From Ceriagrion tenellum (Eukaryota > Arthropoda > Insecta > Odonata > Coenagrionidae), in NCBI GenBank assembly GCA_963169105.1, contig OY720642.1:75122716-75186715 (forward strand): a DNA stretch of 64,000 bases. Reading direction: 5' to 3'. Positions 55,120-64,000 of the stretch are shown in pieces (positions within the stretch are counted from its first letter, which is position 1; each line of letters starts with the position of its first letter). The translations under genes and the position numbers were made by a program. The notes below the pieces were generated by a model that was given only the letters and a program-made list of their open reading frames with translations, was not told the DNA's origin and did no database searches.

Positions 55120-55370
55120 GTTGTATCTAAATGAAGGCGTTGCCAAATGTTTTTTTTTAATGGATTCAAGACTCAGTATAACTTCATTCAAATGATATTT
55201 TACAACCATCTGACCGAATATTTGACTCGTACAAATGTCTAAGTGCTCAACTCCTTTAATTGCTTTCCGCTGAGGGTACTATCCTCTCTGTATTATTTGC
55301 CTTCACTGAAGACTTCGTGATACACGTAATAGATAACAAACGTTTCCTTGTGCTTGTTGGTTCTGGTTTT
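55120..55370 (+). repeat. dispersed repeat T, copy 2
   Basis: Contains aatggattcaagactcag, ccatctgaccgaatatttga, aagtgctcaactcctttaat tgctttccgctg. The first half recurs at 55750-55940 and the second half at 52981. Confidence 0.5.
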
Positions 55371-55749
55371 GTTACGAATTCAACGCTATTAAATGTGCTC
55401 TTGCAATTCAAAAGTGTTTAGAAGATTACAATTATTATGAGAAGTGAGTTTATATTTTTCTTTGAAAATTAGCATTTTATGTATGTATCGTCCAAATATT
55501 TTTTAATGACACAGAGAATGTAGGAAGGGCCTTCGTCTACTTTTTGCCCATCTATCATATCTCCTAACCTTTGGCGTGTGAGGAAAAGCTCCGCGCTCTG
55601 TCGCTGATAAACCGCTCGGCAGTTATAATATATACATATATATGTATGCAGCTTTTACAAAAGACAATGTATAGTAACACCAGTCGCGTAAAGCCCTCTA
55701 GTGGGAAAGATATTAACTTCTTAGCTGTCAATTTGTTTTTAGTGCTCGT

Positions 55750-55980
55750 ATTTGATGCTCAAATTATTTTTTTCTTATGTCGTATCACACTGGTGCTAAA
55801 CTAAATACTTTTTTTTAAATAAATGGATTCAAGACGCATTATTACTCCACTTATAAGAGTATCTCCATTATTTTGATCGAATATTTGACACTTACGATAC
55901 AAATACCCAAATGTTCAACTCCTGTCAATACCTAAGCATTTACAGCCATCTGATCGAATATTTAATTCGTAAATATGAGT
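55750..55980 (+). repeat. dispersed repeat T, copy 3
   Basis: aaatggattcaagacgcat, gatcgaatatttgacac, caaatgttcaactcctgtc, with an extra ccatctgatcgaatatttaa at 55949-55970. Confidence 0.5.
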
Positions 55981-56640
55981 ACCAATTACATTTTGACGCC
56001 ACCCTTCAATGAGATGGTATTAAGCTCGACTCAACTCTTCCCAAAATTCAATCCAACAAAGTAAAACCTTCTGAAGACTCCGTCGTCTCCTCTTTCCTAC
56101 CATCTCTTTTCAATTAATGTTTTGAAAAACGTTTCCAGCAGTCGGAATAACACCAAAAAATAACATAACATCTAGTTTTTCAACTTTTTTTATATTTCTA
56201 AATTGTCTCCTGACGACGTTCTCAGTAGGAAGAACGAAGCGTTGAATGCTCATAAAAAGTTACCCAGCGCAACAGAACGCCCGGAAATAGTTAAGAGTGA
56301 TTTCTGTAACAATTTTTCTGGGGCATTTAAATATTTTCCATTTATCCCACTATTTAAATACAGTACAAAAACAATTTTTCAGCCATTTCATACGTATTAG
56401 ACCGTAATTCATTGACCTAAGTCAATTTACCAACCCGGTTTTGCTGTCAGTTTATAAAAACGGAAGGGAAAAATAAAATTGAGAAAAGAAGAATCAATTG
56501 CGTCTATTTCCCATTCATTGATAAAGTCATCCGTCGAGTTCCTACGATTTATGTCTCAATCCCTTCTAGGCATAAGCTCCTTTAACGGGAGCCATCCAAA
56601 TGCATTCTGGGAAACAAAATCAGAATTTCAATCACAGTTC
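55981..56640. other. anonymous sequence
   Basis: No supported feature. Confidence 0.35.
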
Positions 56641-57260
56641 AGCAGGCGCTTGCTGGATACGAAAAAGCGCGGTTTACAGCCATCGTCCGAAAGAACTACG
56701 TATTCGAATTCGAGCAACATCTTATCTCCTTGTCCTTTTGTATGGGGGTCTCTCTTTGGTTCTGGTCTCTGGGAAGATGTAGACGTCAGAATACGTCCAT
56801 TTCTCGTGTTGGTTCGCATGACACTGCGACGGAGGAGCCATCCAGCCCCTTCCCTGTTCCTCTAAGTCCCCCATCCCACCCCGTGCAGATCTGGTCCTTT
56901 ATATAGCCCTTAATTACTAGGCAGAGACGCGGAGGTGGGGTAGCGGATCGACCCTTTGCGGATTGCGGATGGAATAAGGAATGAGAGATGGGCTGGCGTG
57001 CGTGATCGAGGACTCATAGCGCTCTCTTTAAGGGAAGGAGCCCGGCTTTGGGGATCTTGCCTCCTCGCGGGTGGCTGCGCAGTACCAACCGGCGTCTCTC
57101 GGACTCTTTTTAAGCGGTCGTCGACGCCGATTCTCCGTCCGACGGACAGAGCCACTCTTAGCCTCTCGCATTCCCCGTTATAGACTTTCTCTCCTCCTTC
57201 CTTGCCCCCTCGATGAAACGACGTTCCTTTTATGCAATTAACATGGGCCCGAACACGCCT
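56641..57260. other. GC/CpG-rich island
   Basis: Moderately GC-rich with CpGs. Frames on both strands (56479-57183) lack domains. Confidence 0.3.
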
Positions 57261-57494
57261 GCGGGTAATTTATCTCGGGGATGCATCAATCCAGTTGCGC
57301 CTGTCGGCGACTGGGGCTGTACAAATGTAGCCAATTGGCGATTGATTGAGCGACGCTAGGGGAATGAATTGAGCAAACCTGAATTTGCTTTGAGCATAGC
57401 TAACACAATCAGGTTAACACCCCAATGGCAGTAAACAAAAGTATACTAGTGTTTCTTTGTTTACGGTTTTTTTTGGCATAAAACTTTATTCATT

Positions 57495-57845
57495 TCATTG
57501 GTCGTTCAATCCTAAGATTGGTCAACTGCAGCCCTCCACCCTATCCTATCTAATGCTAGTTCCGATACATCCTGGTATCTCTTCCTGTGTACTTTTCTCT
57601 TTCTTAGGTCCATCAAATTATTCATGGGTCTTCCTTTGGGGACTCTACCGTCAATTTTATCTTCAAATATGTTCTTCACGAATCCAATGTCACTCAAGGT
57701 TTGTCCAATCCATCTGGTTCTTCTTTTCTGTATGGTGTCCCATATGGTCCTTTCCTCTTCTACTCTTCTGTACACTTCATCATTTCTTATTTTGTCCGTA
57801 TACTCGCATACTCCTCCAGCACCAGGTTTCAAAGGCTTCAAGTCA
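57495..57845 (-). pseudogene. RTE-type LINE C-terminus
   Basis: Nearly continuous frame 57512-57841 on the minus strand: YTDKIRNDEVYRRVEEERTI, RRTRWIGQTLSDIGFVKNIF, GRVPKGRPMNNLMDLRKRK. It ends in the tail seen on the plus strand as gttcaatcctaagattggtc. It is uninterrupted over about 109 residues, so it is a comparatively young copy of the family found at 18104 and 21655. Confidence 0.85.
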
Positions 57846-58080
57846 ACTAGTAACCTTTATGTACTGGTATAAAACAAAAAAATTATTTGGTATAATAACA
57901 ATATTGTTTTTTGTCAGTTTTTGTTTAAGTTTACGGCTATTGTAGTTTCACCCTATTATTACAGCTACAGGACATATAGTACATTATTTACATTATTTTT
58001 GTAAATATCTATATCATGTCATAGATATCTTACTTTTTTAAACAGGTATAGTCATAACAGCATACTAACTGATATTTTGT
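57846..58080. other. anonymous AT-rich sequence
   Basis: No supported feature. Confidence 0.35.
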
Positions 58081-58084
58081 CGTG

Positions 58085-58260
58085 GAGTGTGCTAAAGATC
58101 GAAGTGAAGAGAGGGAGAGGAAGACGATGAAATAATATGTTGATGGATATTATGAATGGAAGGATTTGCGAAGAGCTGATGGAGAAAGCACAGGATAGAC
58201 GAGCATGTAGGGAGCAGTTGCGAGAGAAAGGTAGAGGATTCAATTATTCCTACATATTCC
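58085..58260 (+). pseudogene. LINE C-terminal end
   Basis: KIEVKRGRGRRRNNMLMDIM, then NGRICEELMEKAQDRRACRE resembles the GRxRRxxxDxM...AQDRxxWR end of RTE-type LINE proteins. Short and truncated. Confidence 0.5.
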
Positions 58261-59440
58261 TTTCGCAGAAGTAGTTTAACCTCATTAAAACAGCTCTTTA
58301 GACAAATCCAGTCGCGGTTTTAGGTGCTAAGGCGATTTTCATTTATGTACAGATCTTGGAGATAGTTGAATTAGTGCACTTATTGTAGAGGTTAAATTGA
58401 AAAAAATAACATGTTACCGAATAAATTCCTCTTTCTTAGGCGAGATGTTATAGAACAACATTTCCAAATGATACACAAAGGATATCGTACAAAGGATAAA
58501 GTAGACGGTATGATATCCTTTTTGCATCATTTGTCACATGTTACCGATTTGTTCTTCTGGAAATTTAATGCGATTTTAGCACGTGGCATCATGACTATAC
58601 TATATATTTCGTAGTAATCCTATGACACATGTACAGAGTTTTTCTTGAACGCGTTGTAAAACGTTTAATATAATTTTAATGGTGGTTTACCAAATATCAG
58701 GGTACCATGATGGGGAAAAACATTTATTATGTATGATTTTTGCTTGAATTTAGTATTTCTCATCTAAATTCCAAGTTAATACAGTGCTTTCATCAAGACG
58801 AAAATGAAAACATGTAACCCATATATCATTTATAACACTACATTAATGGTTATTTCCACTGTTTAAACAGATTAGCTCAATTGAAGTGTGGTAAAAGAAT
58901 TTTTTTTCGGCATGCTTTAGGAGCTATTTAAATATTCCATCAGTTAATCACGATTACCTCTCCAGCCTCCCTTATCTCAGAAGGAAGTGCGACGTGTAAT
59001 TAATGCCTTTTTAGTGATTAACGGGATACTTTAACGGGACTCGAACACGCTACCTCAGAAAAATCAGGTGAGGACTGTTTTATATCTACTTACTTAACGT
59101 GGATGGATTTATCTTGGATAATTCAGTTGTTAGATATTTAATTCAGTGTGAGAAATTTCACTCTTTAATTCAGCTCTTGACTACAATGCAATTTATAACT
59201 TACTTGATTTAAATTTTATTATAAGTATACAAACACGGTCCCTCTAAGCCACATGGCTTGTCAGAAGGATCCAACACATATACATACAATGCGGCAAATA
59301 AAATATGGTGTTTACAAAAAACACATTAAAAAACTAGTCACAACAGTTTATAATATTACAACTTGAGAGCATTAAAGATAGCTAGATTTAGGCATTCCAC
59401 ATTTTTGAATACACCGGTATTCATGCCAAATATATAGAAC
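58261..59440. other. anonymous AT-rich sequence
   Basis: A box-B-like word on the minus strand near 59040 (gtgttcgagtcccg) may mark a SINE remnant. Nothing else supported. Confidence 0.3.
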
Positions 59441-59445
59441 GTAAA

Positions 59446-60625
59446 CAATCAAAAATGTTTAATTTCATCAAGTAACCATGCATATACCTTTTTCTTTACT
59501 TCTGCCATCCCTTTAAGATCATCAAGATGTTTAGGCATGCAATTAAAAGTGTGTGGTACATAGTATTTTGCTAACCTTTTACCATATGAATTGCAATATC
59601 TGTACGTTTCCAATACAGGGGAATTTCTTTTTGACATGCAATGTGTGTTTTTATTCTCTTTTTTGTAATAATTTTCCAGTATTCGAATAATAGCGAAATA
59701 TAGCGAACCCAGTGATCTCTGATTGATCAATGGCATCATGGAACCATCATATATATACGGTTTAAGTGCTTTTTCTCAAACATTTTTTCATTTAAAAAAA
59801 CCATTTTGTAAATTGGTCTGCGGTTAACACTTTATATTTTCCACACAAATATTTTAATTCAGAATTAGCACAATATTTACCTCTATCTTCATCGTCCAAT
59901 TTTAATATTCTCCTCTGGTTCCTGATTATTGAGTTCAGCTAGGTATTAGAAGCCATTTCCTAAATTGTTATTCCATATCTCAAAATACTTTGTACCATTG
60001 CGTTGTACATCTAAAGCTTTATGGATGGAGGTACTATATCTTTGAGCATGTGAATTTGAGATGCAACAATTCTCATTTTTTTTATTTAGTTTATCAATGT
60101 AGTGTGGAAATTTAAAATGTTCATCTATTACAATACCAAGGAAACAATATTTTTCCACCTGTTCCAAAGTTGAACAATTGCTATTGACATCACAAGCGAT
60201 ATCTTTACAATGAATACAACTGTGAGAATGCAATTTTATCTTTACCTCTTTACTCTTGCTGCTCATCGAGGATATATACATAGTTGAAGTTTTATCTTTA
60301 TTTATTATTAAATTATTATCGAGTGACCATAAATTTAATCTGCTAAAATCAAGTTGGAGTCTCTTATGGCAGGTCTCAAAATGTTTATGTGTACTAATTA
60401 AAACAATGTGGTCAGCATACATGACAACCTTGCAATTTTTAATAGGTAGAACTATATCATTTACATAGGAGAGAGAGAGGCCCCAGAATTGAGCCTTGAG
60501 GAACTCCATACCTCATTAATTCAGTATCACTATAAATATCATTAAGTCAAACTCTTACCTTTCTATTATTTAGGTGGCTTTTAAACCAGGTTAAATTATG
60601 GCCTCTCAATAGTATCATTAAATTT
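59446..60625 (-). pseudogene. non-LTR retrotransposon RT and C-terminal domain
   Basis: From 60625 downward on the minus strand: LTWFKSHLNNRKVRV, ELMRYGVPQGSILGP, a frameshift, then in 59946-60509 YVNDIVLPIKNCKVVMYADH (active site YADD changed to YADH). Then LNLWSLDNNLIINKDKTSTM and EQVEKYCFLGIVIDEHFKF. After another break come NSIIRNQRRILKL and, in 59449-59739, MMPLINQRSLGSLYFAIIRI and AKYYVPHTFNCMPKHLDDL to a stop. This is a third LINE lineage distinct from the RTE- and CR1-type copies. N-terminal endonuclease not visible. A second fragment lies just beyond at 60797 and 61910. Confidence 0.85.
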
Positions 60626-60796
60626 AGAATAATATAATAATATTATTAATATTATTAATAAAATTAAAGCATATTCAAACAGTATGTTGATAATCCTTAT
60701 ACATGAAACAAGGACTTGGCCCTTACACCATCCAAGATGGAAAGTTTAATTTTAATTCGATGAATGAAGAACGTTTTACAAGTGTGATGATACGCA

Positions 60797-60855
60797 ACGG
60801 TATTATCGTTAGCAAACCCAGTGATTTCTAATTGATCCATGGCACCATGGAACCA
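60797..60855 (-). pseudogene. second copy of the 59.4 kb LINE, part A
   Basis: agcaaacccagtgatttcta, then tggaaccatcat matches 59700-59750 (agcgaacccagtgatctctg). The match stops abruptly at about 60855 and continues at 61910. Confidence 0.65.
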
Positions 60856-61909
60856 TCATTTATTTCGTGAAAAAATGCAGACACATGCTGAGATGAAATG
60901 TGTTGTTTTGAAATACCACCTGTATTTTGAGTTAAAACCGAATATTCTATCAAGGAGATTTTTTCCGTGCATAGCGGAGCTCAGTCGCAACAGGTTCACA
61001 AGAAAAAAGATGTATATTCCAAAGGAGAGAGTAACGGACACTGAGAAATCTCTTACTTGCCCTTATCTTGATCCGTCTCTCCGTTGGAATTTCTCTTGGC
61101 TGCTTATCTCGCTGGAAATCTGTGTAAACCATCTCCTCCAAGCTAGATTTGTCTAGTTCATGCGACTCTTTTCAGGTGAGAAGTGGTCGAAAACGTTTTT
61201 CCGTGTTCAACTGCAGTTTTTTTTCAGATGTTTTTATGTCTAGTACCGTAATTCTGTGCCTATATAAATTTTTTTCTGACGCTCGCTGGTGAGATAGATG
61301 GACTATGGGCTAGAAAAAAGTGAACTAAGAAAATGGGACGAGTTCTGAGAGATTTAAAAGCGTATTTCACTTTTTCCTCAAAATGTTTGTTAGCTTTGTG
61401 CGTACGATATTTCATTTGGAATTAAAATGAACCTAAAAGTATGCCCTGACTGAATGAATTAACCAAGCGTTTGCTTAGAGTGATCTTTTGCCTTCCGTTG
61501 AAACCTTTACCTTTAGTCCAATATTTATAATCTTAATTTAAGGATTTCAACCATAGAATTAATTTTACCCATTTTCCATTCAATTCAACCTTCGATTGAT
61601 TTGAAACCAGCATTTTTAAAATACCGGATGGTTCACTCATATCTATAAACAAAACGACCACTTTTCAGAAAACATTTAGAGCAATGCTTGCTCTATATCA
61701 TTTTCTAATTAGATATTGGTAATTGGTGAACTTAATTTAGCTCCATTATCTCCCACCGACAATTATTATTAGTTCTACATATAAATCCTGTTGATTGTAG
61801 GGGAAGCTCGGCTTATTCGTTCAAAGTATATTTTTTCCACTGTGATTGGCTTAGTTTGGAGACAACATGCGCACTCATTATTTCCTGAATTGTCTTAACA
61901 AGTGACGTA
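60856..61909. mobile_element. 1.05 kb sequence inserted in the second LINE copy
   Basis: Joining 60855 to 61910 restores the order of 59740-59800, so this stretch is foreign to that copy. It includes the frame 60839-61156 (no domain known). No terminal repeats or clear target duplication were recognised. Confidence 0.45.
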
Positions 61910-61960
61910 TATATATACGGTTTAAGTGCTTTTTCTCAAAAATTTTTTCATTAAAAAAAG
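61910..61960 (-). pseudogene. second copy of the 59.4 kb LINE, part B
   Basis: atatatatacggtttaagtg, then ctttttctcaaaaatttttt, matches 59749-59795 almost exactly. Confidence 0.7.
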
Positions 61961-61979
61961 GGTTAGGTGTAACTTTCAA

Positions 61980-62990
61980 ACCAGCTTCTTCTACAATAAC
62001 CTATGTATTTGTCAATTTATGTATGAGGTATGTGCAGTTTTCTTCATCTTCTGCTTTCCTAGAATGTGCTTTAAACTTGCACTGGCTCCAAATTAACATC
62101 TCATCTTTGATCGTCCGACAATTTATCCACAGAATGAGTGGTACCCTTAAGCCTGCCTTAGATATCTTTCCCTAGGCTTTCGCAGTGCATGCTTTTCGTC
62201 TTATTTTTGTACTCGGCTGACTTCTCTGATTCAGAATGAACACCTAGTTCTTCTCTTATATCTATTTTTAGAGGTATTTCTTAATTTGTCAAACTTTGTT
62301 CACTCTGTAAATTTCGCAGAAATTTCATTTTAATGTCTCTATTGGTCTAATTACTCTTTGATTTACAGCTTCTCTTTCAGAGTCATACAGCACAGTGGGC
62401 ATTTACACTACTTTACAACATTTTATCTTGGAAACTTTCCCCGCTTTTACCTTTAAAAAGTCTTTATATCGTCCCACATAACCTCTGGAGAATGTTGTCT
62501 TTATTTGCGATATTTCCGTTATCGTCGTATATTATAACGCATTTCTAATACCGGAATTGGGACATCTGTTTCAGTGTTATGTCTCCTGTCAAAAGTTTTA
62601 TTTCTATCGGGTTGCGTCCTAAGAATCGTATAGTTCTTGCTGCAGCGCTTGATATTCTCAGGTTAATGTGTAACTAAGTTTGTATATTTTGTACACCGTC
62701 ATATGCAATTTTTCCACTCTATTTTGTATAATGAATTGGTCCTCAGCAAATGACAATGTATTTAAGTACCTGTTCAGAAGGCTCCAGTCCTATGCCTGGT
62801 GCTTCAACACCTTAATTCCATTTCCGTAGAAGATCATCTACGCAAATATTAAACAAAATGGGGGACACACCGCAACTTTACATTGGTTTATGACAATTTA
62901 CAAGTCTCTCTACTTGGTATGTCCGGTTTTATAATGTCAAATAAGCTTTAACTAAACGTTAGCGTAGACCTTTCACTACCTTGATATTAA
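61980..62990 (-). pseudogene. endonuclease-type LINE, RT active site to C-terminus, decayed
   Basis: On the minus strand, across many stops: a palm-like segment before the active-site relic LNTLSFAEDQFII (FADDQ changed to FAEDQ, near 62745), then VEKLHMTVYKIYKL. Towards the 3' end come MKFLRNLQSEQSLTN, IDIREELGVHSESEKSAEYK. These are the landmarks of an RT-to-C-terminus segment of the RTE/R1-like type. Many stops make it the oldest of the four LINE relics in the last 7 kb. Confidence 0.6.
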
Positions 62991-63027
62991 CTTTGAGTTT
63001 GTATTTCTTTTTTTTTCATCATTTAGT

Positions 63028-63125
63028 TAGTTACATGGGATTATGTTTGTATATAGAATATGGTGTCAACATAAGTTGGTTGCATGGCATTATGTTTTTA
63101 TATAGAATATGGTGTCAACATAAGT
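63028..63125 (+). repeat. 49 bp tandem duplication
   Basis: ttacatgggattatgtttgt atatagaatatggtgtcaac ataagt is repeated as ttgcatggcattatgttttt atatagaatatggtgtcaac ataagt. Confidence 0.9.
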
Positions 63126-63154
63126 TTTTATTTGAAGAAAGTATCTAACTCAAT

Positions 63155-63262
63155 CATTACCCTGATGACGATGGAAGTGTTATCCATTGCAACGTAGGCA
63201 GAAGACATAAATCTAACCCGGTGTGAATCCCGAGAGAATTTCACACTTAAAATTCGCCCGAA
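63155..63262 (+). mobile_element. half copy of the 13769-type foldback
   Basis: ctgatgacgatggaagtgtt, atccattgcaacgtaggcag, aacccggtgtgaatcccgag, then aattcgcccgaaaagt is the right half of the family. The mirror arm is missing. Confidence 0.65.
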
Positions 63263-64000
63263 AAGTACAAAACCATTTATCTAACTCAAGTTAAAAAAAG
63301 CCATATCCTAGAGTCTAATTTTTTATGAACAGTTTCAGCGGTTGATTAATGTTTCTTTTTTTAGCTGTTTGTGTTTTTTTGCATTCACTTTATTTGAAAT
63401 TTTATTTTTATCGTCTCCAATTAGTTTTTACGACGCTTCGCTGTTACAGCCTATGAATGCTACTTTTCAGTACGCACACCAAAATTTGCATGATCTCTAC
63501 GGATTTAAACTGGTCGAAAAAGCTTTTCAACGGCTCATTCGTCATAAAAAGCGGAGGAATAGGCTATCCTGTAAAGAACCTCGTCTACATTCAAGGAGCA
63601 AATCAGTGCAAACGAGTTATCGAGCAACTTTCGACTAATAATCATTTCTCCAAGTCTCCTTAACTCCGCGGACAAACTAATCTCTTAAATTTACGAACTT
63701 CAATTCCGAACGTGACCAAGCAGTTAAAAAGAGTCTCGCCTTATTCTCACTCCGGCGCCTACACACCGGAAATTTGGCGCTTGGGCACTTAGTTAAAAGG
63801 AGAAGAGGCAGAAAAAAATATGAAAAGATTTTTTTTATTCTAGTCGGTCATCGTGGAGTAGAAGAGAAGGAAGTGGCAACACGCTGACGGTCAAGGTTGA
63901 GGACTGCAGATGTGAGGCTTTTTGATTGTTGCGCCGAGAGGGAAGAATAACCTCTCAGCCAACCTGCATTATAGCTCAGAGAGAGATTCGTAAGATGAAA
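63263..64000. other. anonymous sequence
   Basis: The frame 63342-63638 has no recognisable domain. The last 300 bp are somewhat GC-richer. Nothing called. Confidence 0.3.

Noticed and set aside
1..64000. CRISPR arrays, bacterial operons, ribosomal RNA
   Set aside because: No regularly spaced identical repeats, no dense coding and no rRNA-like sequence.

Overview
The window looks like gene-poor, repeat-dense DNA from an animal nuclear genome. It has low-GC sequence, no dense coding, one assembly gap (24783-24982), and many decayed non-LTR retrotransposons, Penelope-like fragments, tRNA-derived SINEs and inverted-repeat elements. The mix (CR1/jockey-type LINEs with a GTAGATG-type tail, RTE-type LINEs, TTAA and TA-flanked MITEs, tRNA-SINEs) suggests an arthropod, probably an insect with a large genome. 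I cannot name the species. I recognise no intact host gene, rRNA or functional tRNA, and no CRISPR array; nearly all reading frames are transposon relics or chance frames in GC-rich or palindromic DNA.

Layout. 1-3.2 kb: a broken RTE-type LINE followed by a 2.3 kb element with about 150 bp terminal inverted repeats; a partial second copy lies at 45.86-46.31 kb. 4.9 kb: a tRNA-like SINE. 6.8-8.0 kb: an RTE-type LINE split by a CR1-type LINE. 8.84-11.24 kb: an element with roughly 580 bp diverged inverted arms. 13.1-14.2 kb: a tandem array split by a palindromic insertion. 15.2-22.2 kb: LINE ends, a TTAA MITE and a three-copy local repeat. 23.9-25.75 kb: two CR1-type LINE pieces on opposite strands around the gap. 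27.6-30.0 kb: a TTAA MITE, a large foldback, a TA-flanked foldback MITE and another large foldback in a row. 30.8-31.8 kb: a 519 bp tandem duplication. 32.7-35.1 kb: CR1- and RTE-type LINE pieces. 35.2-37.3 kb: a Tc1-like MITE, a SINE and a composite inverted-repeat element. 38.5-45.0 kb: two Penelope-like GIY-YIG coding pieces with related foldbacks. 47.1-47.5 kb: a SINE with an RTE-like tail. 48-57 kb: mostly anonymous AT-rich sequence with GC-rich islands. 57.5-63 kb: four LINE relics.

The most interesting theme is a group of foldback elements. Each carries one structural motif: (C/T)TGANRA, one spacer base, a short hairpin whose stem sequence differs between copies, then (G)AAAC. The same kind of motif lies directly downstream of the Penelope-like GIY-YIG fragment at 39 kb. 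It also lies in the inverted arms around the GIY-YIG reading frame at 44 kb. Several copies have 12-14 bp flanking duplications, and several share the terminus ttccacaaagttaagcc. I read them as non-autonomous Penelope-related elements with hammerhead-like terminal structures. All calls rest on reading the sequence by eye, and element boundaries are approximate.
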